The notes under the pieces: generated by a model
The model's database searches: none
What the model was told of the DNA's origin: nothing
What the model saw: only the letters and a program-made list of their open reading frames with translations
NCBI GenBank assembly: GCA_028554755.1
Contig: JAPTOF010000005.1
Span: 4,473,501 to 4,537,500 of the forward strand
From: Cordia subcordata
Taxonomy: Eukaryota; Streptophyta; Magnoliopsida; Boraginales; Cordiaceae
DNA: 64,000 nt
Direction: 5' to 3'
In this document: in pieces, positions 1 through 10,196 of the stretch
Layout: each line of letters begins with the position of its first letter
How positions within the stretch are numbered: the stretch's first letter is position 1
Made by a program: the position numbers and the translations under genes

Positions 1-110
1 CTTAAATATTCTAATGAGGGCTTTGTACTCGGGTCAAACTTCATTTAACAAAGGAAATTCAACATATTCTAGTTGTCTTTCCCAAAAAAATTCGTAAATA
101 TCTTTACCTC

Positions 111-578
111 CTATATCTTCAGGAAGTTGTAGAAATCCCTAAATGCAAACACCAGGAATTGTTCATCATGCAATGGGATATAGAAAATTCTTCGAAGATC
201 TTTCTCATCTAATTCAAAATATTTGCCCCTTACCGTAGACCAAACTTTCCTATACAAAATATTCCAACCCAAATTCTCATAAAATTCAAGAACTAGCTTA
301 GGGTAATAAGATTCTCTAGTAGTCATGAAATCCATCCACTCATTCATCGTACAAAACTCAATCATATTTAAAGTTTGAAGTGTATCTGGGATTAGGCATT
401 TACCTGGCCAAATCCATTTTCCAAAAAAATCTCTCTTATATGTAGCAGGAGTATGTGAAGATTGTGGCTCTAGAGATGGCGGCCTTCTTAATGCCCTTAA
501 ATCTCTAGAAGAGCTTGCAACATTCTTCCCCTTTGACGTTGAGGCTTGAGCTTGTCCCTTCCCTCTTGTGTTAGCCAT
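111..578 (-). pseudogene. Element A third ORF, plant-transposon-domain type
   Basis: A 155-codon frame begins with MANTRGKGQAQ and is basic and Ser-rich for about 35 residues. A region follows containing KWIWPGKCLIP, FYENLGW and VRGKYFELDEKDLRRIFYIPL. Element D carries the same ORF at 40654-41150, so it is a real component of this retrotransposon family and not a chance frame. The layout (R-F-Y-E-N-L-x-W, then V-R-G-x-x-F-x-L) resembles the putative plant transposon protein domain found in retroelement ORFs (Pfam Transposase_32 type); that assignment is from memory of the family. The frame stops at 111, earlier than the sequence homologous to D, so it is truncated. Molecular function is unknown. 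Confidence 0.72.
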
Positions 579-1150
579 GAGAGACAGAGTTTAAGAAAAC
601 TAGGGTTTTGAAATTTGAAAAGAAAAGAGATTTGAAGTGGGTGTTGTGTTTTTGCAAAAGATTTGAGAGAAAAATGTTTTGAGAGAGTGTTTTATAAAGA
701 GAATTTAAGAGAGAATGAGAGAAATTTTAAGAGGTTGTGTTTAAAATGACCTCTACCGGCCATGCCTTAGTTATATAAAATTGGAATTCATGACTTCTGA
801 TCGACCGTTACTCTCGACCTTTCGACTGGTACACTCAACCGGCAAAACTAGTAGCTAAAGTGCACTACTAGTTGACCTAGCCAGTCAGCCCGTACGATTG
901 TTCGATACTTGTTTTTGTAGAACAGTTAGCTGGTACAGTCGTTCGATACTTATTTTTGTAGAAAGCTTGATTTTTCACAAATTCAACATGCCCAACTCCC
1001 TTCTAATGCTCACAAATTGGTTTTCATGCAATGGTTTGGTGAATATGTTAGCTAATTGATGTAAGGAATCAATAAAATTAAGCACAACATCACCTTTTTG
1101 CACATGATCATGTATGAAATAATGTCTAATCTCTATGTGCTTAGTCCTAG
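579..1150 (-). other. Element A spacer between pol and third ORF
   Basis: No coding capacity is visible. The stretch 783-940 carries a cluster of imperfect GTCGACC/ACCGGC-type motifs, also seen in the same spacer of element D (40310-40440) and in the LTRs. From about 600 to 720 the minus strand is pyrimidine-rich (tctctc runs) and leads into the ATG of the third ORF. Confidence 0.6.
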
Positions 1151-2850
1151 AGTGTTAAATTAGGTTCTTAGTGAGGATAATTGCACTTGTATTATCACGT
1201 AAAGCAGGAGCATGCTCAAGCATAACGCCAAAGTCAAGCAAAGTTCGTTTTATCCATAAAACTTGTGCAACACAATTACCTACCGCAATATATACCGCTT
1301 CGGTCGTTGATAATGCTATATTATTTTGTTTTCTACTTGACCAAGATACTGAGCAATTTCTTAGAAAGTAACAAGTCCCATTAGTGCATTTCTTATCGGT
1401 TTTACACCGGACAAAGTCGGCATTGAAATAACCCATTAATTCAAAATTAGTTCCTCTAGGATACCATAAGCGTAATTCTTGTGTTCCTTTTAGATAGCTA
1501 AAATTCCTTTTAATGGCAAGTAAATGAGATTCTTTAGGGCAAGATTGAAAACGAGCACACAAACATATAGCAAACATAATGTTGAGTCTAGAGGTAGTTA
1601 AGCAAAGTAAGCTTCCGACCATACCTCTATATCATTTTTCATCCATCGACTTACCATTTTCATCTTTGTCAAGTTTGGTAAAAGTGCTCATTAGAGTGCC
1701 TATTTCTTTAGCTCCATCAAAGCCAAACTTCTTGAGTAATTCTTTAGTGTACTTGGCTTGGTTAATAAAGATTCCATCCTTTGTTTGTTTAATTTGAAGT
1801 CGAAGAAAGAAATTGAGCTCTCCCATCATGCTCATTTCAAATTCGCTATGCTTGCACTTGGAGAATCCTTCACAAAGAGATTCATTAGTAAGATCAAATA
1901 TAATGTCATAAACATATATTTGTACAAATTATATATCTTTACCATCATGCTTTACAAATAATGTTGAATCAATTTTACCTCTTGTGAAGTCATTTTCAAT
2001 CAAAAATCCACTAAGTCTCTTGTACCATGGCCTAGGTGCTTGCTTTAAGCCATACAAAGCTTTCTCAAGTTTAAACACATGGTTAGGATAGATAGGATCT
2101 TCAAAACTTAGAGGTTAAGCCATATATACTTCTTCATCAATATAACCATTTAAGAAAGCACTTTTCACATCCATTTGGTACAACTTGAAGTTTATGTAGC
2201 ACGCAAAGGCAAGTAACATTTTAATAGATTCAAGTCTAGCAATGGGAGCAAAGGTTTCTTCATAGTCAATTCCTTCTTCTTGTTTATAACCTTATGCAAC
2301 TAATCTAACCTTGTTTCTAATTACTATTCCAGATTCATCTAACTTGTTCTAAAAACCTATTTAGTTCCTATGATTGATTGATTCTTAGGTCTTTCAACAA
2401 GTCTCCACACATTATTCCTTTCTAATTGATTAAATTCCTCTTCCATAGCATTTATCTAAATATCATCAAGCAAAACATCATGTACATTCTTAGGTTCAAT
2501 TTAAGACAATAGAGCAAGATGATTGCACACATTTCTTAAAGAAGATCTAGTTGCTACACCCTTATAGGGTTTACTAATATTTTGGGAAGGGGTTGATACC
2601 TAACAAATTTATAAGTTCTAGACAAGTTATCATGCTTATCATGTACAATATTTTGATCATCACATTGTTCAACACTTTGCTCACTATGCTCATCTTGTTT
2701 ATCCTCATGACATGCATCATTAGGTTCATTTGCCTTATCTAAGTCAAGATTACTTAAATTCTTTTGAATAGTAATCACATCTACGTCATCGCACTTAGAA
2801 TCAAAGCAACCTTCATCAAATTTCACATTGATAGTTTCTTCAACAACCAT
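1150..2850 (-). pseudogene. Element A reverse transcriptase and RNase H (pseudogene)
   Basis: The linker after integrase (2554-2850) is an acidic Asp/Glu-rich stretch with the characteristic ETINVKFDE start. RT fragments follow in several frames; the end of RT reads MMGELNFFLRLQIKQTKDGIF (1632-1835). The RNase H domain is at 1155-1622, with ALSTTEAVYIA and the conserved DNTSAI segment. One acidic RNase H residue is displaced in GYFNADFVRCKTDKK, where relatives have DADYAG. At least four frame breaks separate the blocks. An intact copy would copy the RNA genome into DNA inside the particle. Confidence 0.88.
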
Positions 2851-4013
2851 TGTTCTTTTGTTATAAACTCTATATACTTTACTAGATGAATAATAACCAA
2901 AAAATAGGCCATCATCGAATTTTGTATCAAATTTGCCAAGATTTTCTTTTCATTCAAAATAAAACATGTACAACGAAAGGTTTTGAAATATGAAATATTT
3001 GGTTTTCCCTCTTTCCAAAGTTCATAAGGGGTTTTATCAAGACCTTTTCAAATAATGCAACGATTGATCATACAAGATGCGGTGTTAACGACCTTGGCCC
3101 AAAAATAACTAGGTAAGTCACAAAGCATTGTTCTTGCTATTTCTTGTAACAATTCCATTTTGTTATGGTGTTCTTGGTGCCGAAAAATTGTGAGAGATAC
3201 CATTTCCATTACAAAAAAGATTTTATAGTTTGATTTGTAATTTCGGTACCTCTATCACTTCTAATAGTTGAAATCAAATATCCTCTTTTGGTTTGAACAC
3301 GTTTGCAAACTTTATAAATTCATTTGGTGTGTCATCTTTATGTACAAGGAAAATCACCCATGTAAATCTAGAGAAATCATCAACAATAACAAAACTGTAC
3401 AATTTTCCACCCAAACTAGTCCAAACAAATCCATATGCAAAAGTTCTAAGGGTTTAGTAGTTGAAATTACATTCTTTCTTTTGAAAGATTCCCTAGTTTC
3501 TTTTCCAAGTTTGCATGCACGACACACATTATTGCTAACATATTTAGCTTTAGGGAAGCCTTTCACAAGATCAAGATTAGCAAGTTTGTTTATGGACTCT
3601 AAATTAGCATGTCTTAATCTTCTATGCCAAAGCCATGTATTTTCATTCATAGCACTTAGACACTTAACATCTTGATCATACAAATCATCAAAGTCAAAGG
3701 TATACACATTGTCATGTCTTAAACCAACAAATACAACATTACCATATTCATCAACTATTTCACATGAAGAAGCTTTGAAGTTAACAAATAGTCTTTTGTC
3801 ACATAGTTGACTTATACTAAGCAAGTTGTGTTTCAAACCATGTACAAGTAGCACATTCTTAATAGGTAGTTTAGATTTGTCACTGACATCTCCAATGCCA
3901 ATGACTCTTCCTTTGGAGTTGTCCTCAAACGTAACGAATTCTTTGTTCTTCTCCTTGAGTGACAAGAACTTTGATTTGTCACCCGTCATATGCATTGAGC
4001 ATTCACTATCCAA
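2850..4013 (-). pseudogene. Element A protease, GAG-pre-integrase and integrase (pseudogene)
   Basis: The reading frame at 3354-4013 begins with DSECSMHMTGDKSKF, the copia aspartic protease site where the family expects D-S-G-C-S-x-H-M-T-G, so the essential glycine has become Glu. Downstream come the LLSISQLCD motif and the GAG-pre-integrase zinc region (WLWHRRLRHANLESIN, then CRACKLGK), an HHCC-type domain. The integrase core follows in broken frames between about 3350 and 2900; remnants of the DRGTE and TPQQN motifs can be read near 3240 and 3160. Stops throughout make it non-functional. Confidence 0.88.
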
Positions 4014-4083
4014 TAATCATTTTCCATTGTTTCCGAAAGATGCAAGGGAAACCTACACAAGAAAATCAAGCATGATTTGGAAC

Positions 4084-5556
4084 CTAATTCTTGTTGGGTC
4101 CTTTAACATTAGTTCTAGTTGCTTTTAGAACCCACGTAACATTGTATTTCTCTTCTCTATACTTTCTAATAAAACGTTTATATGATACATGTCCATTTCT
4201 AGAACAATAGTTATAAGTTACTTTAGGAGCACTAGATGAAGATGCTTTCACAAAATGTATGTTATAATGATTATGCCTCTTTTGAAAATCACTCTTCACT
4301 TTTGAAGTACTAGCTTTTGAAAAACTTGATTTCTTTTCAAAGAAGTTCATGTAAGACTTTTGCTTTGTTGAGGAATCAAAACCAATTCCCGCTTTGTCAA
4401 ACACACATCTTTGTTTTCCAAGCAAGACATTCAAATTTTTGGTTCCATTTGTAAATTTAGAAATAACATTTTCCAAATCCTTTACTTTTATTTTCAAATC
4501 CTTATTTTCATTTTGCAAGTCAACATTGGTTTTCTTCTTCTCCAAATCATTTTTCAAATATTCATTTTCAAATAAAATATCATGCAATTTGTTCTCAAGA
4601 ATTGAAATATTCTTTTTAAACTTCTTATTTTTATTAAAAATCTTCTTAAACTCAATAACCATTTTATTGTACATATCCTCTAGTTCTTCATATGAACTTT
4701 TATTTTCATCACAAGAAACATTATCTGGACTTACCTCATTATCTTCTTTTGTCATAAGAAAAAGATTTCAACCTTCTCCTCAATGGAATCTTTTCCATCA
4801 TCACTTGACTCCAAATCACTCTAAGTTGTCTTTAATGCCTTCTTTTTGTATTTCTTGTCATCCTTCTTCCTTAAAAGGCATTTGGTTCAACATGACCTGG
4901 TTTTTTTTATATTTAAAACATATTAGCTATTTATTAGATTTACCTTTACTTATCTCTTTTTTTTATCCTTTCTTGGAGTTGGATTTTTGCTTCCTAATGA
5001 ACCTTTTGAACTTTGAGAACATTGCCATTTCATCATCCTCTTCACTGTCACTTCCAATTGTTGACTCTTCTTGTGGTATGGCTTTGAGAGTAATGGTCTT
5101 TGTGGCTTTTGGTTGTTTCTCAAGTTTCTTGAGCTCCAACTCGTGAGTCATGAGTAATCCAACAAGCTCACTCAATTGTAATGTGTTAAGATCTTTGGAC
5201 TCTTTGATAGTCGTTGTCATTGGTAGGCATGCAATTGGTAGGCTTATCAAGAGTTTCTTAAAAAGTTCAGCATTTTCATAGCTCTTGCTAGGAGATTTCA
5301 AAGAGTTAACAATCTCAATAAATCTAAAAAACATTTGTTTAATATTTTCATCTGGAAGCATTGAAAATATTTCATAGTTATGTACAAGCATGCTAATTCT
5401 AGTCTCTTTAACTTGATTAGCGCCTTCATGTGTGACCTCTAGTTGATTTTATTAAACTCAAAAGGATCTAATGCAAGATAAAGGTAATGTATGCCATTAG
5501 CACTAGCTTCAACTTGTTTTATGTCATCCTTATCCCAATCTTCTTTCGATTTAAGA
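4084..5556 (-). pseudogene. Element A gag, remaining part with coiled coil and zinc knuckle remnant
   Basis: This continues gag on the far side of element B. The segment at 4963-5391 carries the helical gag core (ENIKQMFFRFIEIVNSLKS, then QLSELVGLLMTHELELKKLE). The segment at 4084-4755 is a lysine/asparagine-rich coiled coil followed by a decayed zinc knuckle, YNYCSRNGHVSYKRF. There the CCHC pattern has lost cysteines: the last position is Arg and the first is Tyr. Element D keeps CNYCYRNGHASHKCF at the same point. Several stops and frameshifts separate the pieces. In an intact element this part would dimerise and bind the RNA genome. Confidence 0.85.
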
Positions 5557-5561
5557 ACCTT
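5557..5561. repeat. Left target-site duplication of element B
   Basis: ACCTT precedes the 5' LTR start and is repeated exactly at 9919-9923. Confidence 0.92.
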
Positions 5562-5802
5562 TGTTAAGGGAAAGGTAAATTGTATAATTGATTCTGTAAC
5601 AATTTGTATAAGGAATATAGGCATGATAGTTGTCATACAACTATCATTCACTATGAGTTAGTTAGGATAACTAACTGGGAGTGTGTAGTGCTTAAGTGCA
5701 TATGTACATCTATAAATACCACTTCTGAACATTATAGTAATTGAATAGCAATAGAAAATCATCTGATCAAATGTTCTCTCATCTGTTCTCTTTATCTTCA
5801 CA
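5562..5802 (+). mobile_element. 5' LTR of element B
   Basis: It begins TGTTAAGG and ends CTTCACA. It matches 9694-9918 along its length, sharing blocks such as gttagttaggataactaactgg. A TATA box (TATAAATA) lies at 5711-5718. Directly downstream, tgtgtattaaaagc is a decayed version of the initiator-Met primer site. Confidence 0.92.
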
Positions 5803-6147
5803 TGTGTATTAAAAGCAACTCCTAAGCTTGTGATTCTCGAAGCTTCAGCCACGGCTGAACTAGCTTTTTCTTCAAGAAATTCATATAATCCACCATGAAT
5901 TCATGAAGAAATCTCTAGCTGTACAGTTGCAATTAGGTATTCATCTCTTTTTCGAATCAAATTGCATTAAAATTAGGGTTTTCTTCATATCTAAATCATC
6001 TCAAATCTCATCTCCTAGCTCTCAAATCTTATATACCCTCAATTTCTACTAGTGCGAGCAGACATCAAGCATCAGATTTCTTTTTCCATCCAAAATTTCA
6101 ATTTCTCATCACTTCTCCTTTAAGACAAACCCTAACTTTGCCTTATC

Positions 6148-7026
6148 ATGGCTCTACTTTCTGATCAGTGTCTTTCACCATCTCAAAAGCTATTGTTGCA
6201 ACATCTTCCATCTTATGTGAACATCAAATTAGATTCTTAGAATTATCTCTCCTGGAGGACTCAATTTCAGTCCTTTCTCAAAGCTTGCAAGCTTCTAAAT
6301 CATATTACTGGAAAAATTCCTTGCCCTAACCCTATCCTCAGGCATTCTGATGGTTCTATCACTCATAATCCTGACTACACGAGTAGTTGGATACTAATGA
6401 GTACCTTAAGTCTTCTCTCTATGACTCTATCACTTCTTCAGTCTTCACTCATATTCATCAACTGGACTCCTCAACTGACATTTGGCAAGTTATTGAAAAG
6501 AGGTTTCAATCTAGTAGCAAGTCCATGGTCTATCAACTGAGGCATAAACTTCAAAATGTTGCAAAAGGAACTAAGACAATCCAAGCCTATGTAGATGAGG
6601 TCAAGAGTATAGATAATAATCTTGCTAGAGTAGGAGGCTATGCCAAAGATGAAGATATTGTCTATTACATTCGTCAGGGATTGTCTACAACCTATAAGGC
6701 ATTAAAAAACTCTATTAGGGTTAGACCTGAACTTGTGACCACTCTTGAACTCACTGCTTTGCTTCTCAATAAGGAGTTGAATCGCTTCTTTACAAATAAA
6801 TTGTCCATGTCTGACTCTACCTCTATTCTTATATCTAACACCAAAACTGCTCTCTATACTACCAATAATCCACAAAGAGGAAGAGGCGGAGGTGTAGAGA
6901 CAGAGGCAGAAATCAAAGGAACAATAACAAAGGTGATTACACTAACTCCACTCAAGCTTCAAGACAAACCACTAATCCTAAGTCTCATACTATGCAGTAC
7001 CAGATTTATGGAAAATTCAATCATAT
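6148..7026 (+). pseudogene. Element B gag (UBN2-type, pseudogene)
   Basis: The frame opens at ATG 6148 (MALLSDQCLSPSQKLLLQHL). An in-frame stop lies at about 6238 and a frameshift near 6390. The main readable block (6387-7028) contains IWQVIEKRFQSSSKSMVYQL and AYVDEVKSIDNNLARVGG, the hallmark of the copia gag (UBN2/Retrotran_gag_2) capsid domain. A basic Gly/Arg-rich tail (PQRGRGGGV) and a CCHC remnant near 6990-7050 (YGKFNHIAM) follow. An intact protein would form the capsid. Confidence 0.9.
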
Positions 7027-7126
7027 AGCTATGTTTTACTAGCATAGAACTGATATTGTCAATTATAATAGAGATCCAGTTCTCAAGCAAACCTACACAG
7101 ATCTGGTGGCTACTTCTTCTGGCAAT

Positions 7127-8360
7127 TTCTTCTACTTGGATACTGGATTCAGGGGCTACCAGTCATGTTACTAATGACTTCTCTTAACTTAGTGCTTGTC
7201 AACCTTATTCTGGTAAAGACTCTGTTATAGTGGGCAGTGGCCAAACATTCCCTATCACCTAAATAGGAACTGGTAATATTTCCACAACCTCTTGTCCTTT
7301 AGTTTCATCTAGTGTTCTATATGTGCCTTATATCTCCTCTAATATACTATCTATCTATCAACTCACTAAAGACAATGATTGTCATATTTCTTTAATGCTA
7401 AGGGAATTGCCCCTGTGAGAAATAATTGTATCCACTTCTTACAAGTTCTTCCTATATTTCTCTTACTGCTTCAAGTCTTGTATCTACTTCAGCCCTACAG
7501 TGTATTTGATCATCCATCATTGATTAGAGGATTTGGCATCTTAGGCTTGCACATTCATCCAAACACATTATTTCTGCTTTGTCTTATGTCTTACCTGTAA
7601 CCAGTTCTTATAATAGTAGTACTTCGCTAGATTGTTCTATAGCTAAAGCTCATAATCAGCCATTTTCTAATTTTGAAACTACTAGTCTGGCACCTTTCAA
7701 TCTAGTTCACTCAGATGTATAGGGTCTATCCCTTGTACCGTCATGTATGCAATACAAGTACTATGTTGTGTTCATTGATGATTTCACTCATTTCTCATGG
7801 ATTTACCCTATTATAATCAAATCTGATGTGTTTAATGTATTTTATACCTTTAATGCTATGGTCATCACTCAATTTCATAAAACTGTTCAAGTATTAAGGA
7901 CTAACAATGGTGGAGAATTTTTCAACAACAAACTCACACAACTCATCCAAAGTCAGGGAACAATACATCAAACTACTTGTCCCCATACCCCATAACAAAA
8001 TGGAAAGGATGAAAGGAAACATCAACACCTTCTTAAAACCACTATGCCTCTCTTAACTTAGAGTCATTTGTCAAACAACATTGGCTTGAAGCTATGCTGG
8101 CTTGAAGCTGTAGCTACAACCAAGTACACCATCAATAGACTGCATACACCAACATTAGAGAACAAGTCTCCTTTTGAATTACTTTAAAACCAATAGCCTG
8201 ATTATTTTATTCTCAAAGCTTTTGGCTACCTCTGTTTTCCTTGGATCAAACAGTATAATAAACACAAACTATAGCCTAAATCAACTCCCTGTGTTTTCCT
8301 AGGTTATCAACTGAATACTAAGGGGTATAGATGCATGGATTTGACTACACATAGGGTATA
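7127..8360 (+). pseudogene. Element B protease and integrase (pseudogene)
   Basis: The protease site reads WILDSGATSHVTNDFS at about 7137-7184, so its catalytic D-S-G is intact, but a stop follows at once. Integrase sequence is readable at 7700-8000: KYYVVFIDDFTHFSWIYPI, then VLRTNNGGEFFNNKL, where relatives have S/R-T/S-D-N-G-x-E-F; here the second catalytic Asp region reads TNNG. The PHTPQQNG segment carries a stop after TP. The C-terminal part ends with GYRCMDLTTHRVYVSKSLKF (near 8325-8385). At least six stops make the region non-functional. Confidence 0.88.
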
Positions 8361-8890
8361 TGTTTCTAAGAGTCTTAAATTTTTTAGGATACTTTTCCCT
8401 TTATGCAAAAATCTCATGAGTCAACTTCTGACTTATCATCTCCCTTCTCAATCATCCACACTTCTTTCCTGTTTCCTAAATTTTCCTCTAGACACATTTC
8501 ACATAATATTCCTACAAGTCCTGAGCATGTCTCCCTTTTGTCAGATGCCATATCTATCAATTCATCTCATTCGAATTCTAATGACACATTCAATGCTGTT
8601 AATCCCTCATCCCAATTTTGCAACAAACACACCAAGTCCCTCATCTTCTTACTCAGAAATTCCCTCTTTACAGTCAGTTCCACAGGATCAATCACCATTG
8701 CCTTTTCCCTTTCCTAGTTCTCTACTCCTTTTACTGCCTACTTTCCCTATCACTCAAAAACTTCCATGCCATCCTTTGCAAACAAGGTCCAAAACAAGTT
8801 CCTTACCTACACCTTTTTATCTAATACATTCCATAATTCATTCTACACCTCCCACAACAAAACCTACCATATATAAGGACGCTGTCAAAT
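8361..8890 (+). pseudogene. Element B variable linker between integrase and RT
   Basis: This is a Ser/Pro-rich, low-complexity stretch open in several frames at once, as expected for the variable linker of copia polyproteins. It ends with a decayed PTTKPTIYKDAVKSLY segment just before the RT domain. No separate gene is supported. Confidence 0.6.
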
Positions 8891-9693
8891 CCCTTTACTA
8901 GATCCAGGCCATGAATGAGGAATTCCATGCCTTACAACATCAACACACTTGGAAATTAGTCCCTACCCCTAAAGATAGGCAACCCATTGGATGTAAATGG
9001 GTCTACAAAATCAAAAGGCACAGTGATGGTAGTGTAACTAGGTATAAAACTAGGCTTGTGGCCAAAGGCTTTCACCAAGAACAAGAGCTAGACTACACTA
9101 AGACCTTCAGTCTAATGGTCAAAGCTCTTACTATTAAGTTGGTCCTTTGCCTAACGTTACATTTTGGGTGGGCTCTACAATAATTAGATGTCTCCAATGC
9201 CTTCTTGCATAGAGCCCTTACAGAAACAGTTTTCATGGTACAATCTCTAAGATTTTAAGACTCTACACATCTATATTTTGTATGTCAACTACAAAAGTCA
9301 CTCTATGGCCTAAAGTAAGCTCTCAAGGCATGGTATTCTATGTTCTCAAATTTTTTGACTACTTAGGGATTCAAGACTATTAAGGCAGATATCCCTCTTT
9401 ATCAATCATACTTCCAGTGCCATTACCATCTTTTTGGTCTATGTAGATGATATAATCATCACAGGGAGCTCATTTGAGGCCATTCAACAACTGATTCTCT
9501 CTATGAAACAACAATTTGCAATGAAAGAGCTTAGGCAATTGTCCTACTTCCTTGGAATAGAAGTTCTCTACACTGCAAATACTATGGTTTTACACCAGAC
9601 CAAGTATGCTACTAATCTACTACAAAGGGCAGGAATGCTTGACTATAATGTCTCTCCTAATTCCTATCTTTTGACCAGACCAAGTATACCAAC
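8891..9693 (+). pseudogene. Element B reverse transcriptase (truncated pseudogene)
   Basis: RT starts with the copia signature MNEEFHALQHQHTWKLVPTP, then GCKWVYKIKRHSDGS and RLVAKGFHQEQELDYTKTFS. A stop sits at 9181. LDVSNAFLHRAL and KSLYGLK follow with further stops. After a frameshift, MVYVDDIIITGSS (9434 onward) keeps the catalytic YVDD box. The sequence then reaches LLQRAGMLDYNVSPNS and enters the 3' LTR at 9694, without RNase H. A 13-bp direct repeat (ccagaccaagtat at 9595-9607 and 9675-9687) flanks the last segment and may mark the deletion. Confidence 0.9.
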
Positions 9694-9918
9694 TGTTAGA
9701 GTAATTGATACTGTAACTGTTTGTATAAAGAATATAGGCTAACAGTTGTCATACAACTATCAAGTACTAGGAGTTAGTTAGGATAACTAACTGGGAATGT
9801 GTGGTGCTTAAGTGCATATGTACATCTATAAATACCACTTTCATACATTACAATTATTGAATAATAATAGAAAATCATTTGATCAAGTGTTCTCTTATTT
9901 GTTCTCTCTATCTTTACA
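9694..9918 (+). mobile_element. 3' LTR of element B
   Basis: It begins TGTTAGAG and ends CTTTACA, followed by the ACCTT duplication (9919-9923). It is homologous to 5562-5802, with TATAAATA at 9827-9834. No polypurine tract precedes it. Confidence 0.92.
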
Positions 9919-9923
9919 ACCTT

Positions 9924-10181
9924 TACACCATTAACTTCTTTGATGGGATGCTAGGCCTATTTACTATCGTTCAGCATGCAACATAGTCATTAGCTTGCAA
10001 GAAAATTCTTGTTCTACCTTTCCAAAAAGCATAATTGGTTCCATCAAAATATGGGACTCTACTGGTGGAAAGACCTTCTTGAATTCTATGTTTCATAATC
10101 TTTAGCTCCAACCGGTTAAGTAAAAAACACACAATAACACCAATAATCACACAAATTATGCAAATAATGTGTAGAGCACTA
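9924..10181 (-). pseudogene. Element A gag, N-terminal part (pseudogene)
   Basis: The conceptual protein contains HRIQEGLSTSRVPYFDGTNY and AFWKGRTRIFLQANDY, the start of a copia gag of the UBN2/Retrotran_gag type (FDGxNYxxWKxRM pattern). Element D has the same segment at 35603-35854. A stop follows at about 9971. The frame then degenerates up to the ACCTT target duplication (9919-9923), where element B is inserted. Function in an intact element: capsid protein for particle assembly in the cytoplasm. Confidence 0.85.
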
Positions 10182-10194
10182 GGCTCTGATACCA
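10182..10194 (-). other. Primer-binding site of element A (initiator tRNA-Met)
   Basis: The minus strand reads TGGTATCAGAGCC, an exact match to the copia primer-binding site complementary to the 3' end of initiator tRNA-Met. It starts two bases inside the LTR end. Confidence 0.92.
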
Positions 10195-10196
10195 CA

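Larger units (their letters stand above)
5562..9918 (+). mobile_element. Copia element B, short-LTR, inserted in gag of element A
   Basis: A 4357-bp plus-strand element has two related LTRs (241 and 225 bp) and a perfect 5-bp duplication, ACCTT. The order gag, protease, integrase, RT identifies Ty1/copia; the gag type and short LTRs suggest the Ale/Retrofit or Tork side. It lies opposite in direction to element A. If the element plus one ACCTT is removed, element A's gag becomes continuous. The RNase H domain and polypurine tract are missing: RT coding runs straight into the 3' LTR. Multiple stops and frameshifts mark it as dead. Confidence 0.94.

Noticed and set aside
4394..5146. 250-codon plus-strand frame rich in Phe/Ser/Leu
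   Set aside because: It is the antisense of the Lys/Glu-rich gag coiled coil of element A; the composition explains the open frame.
8335..8901. Three overlapping plus-strand frames of 68 to 188 codons
   Set aside because: Ser/Pro-rich linker of element B's polyprotein open in all frames; only the first residues match integrase C-terminus.
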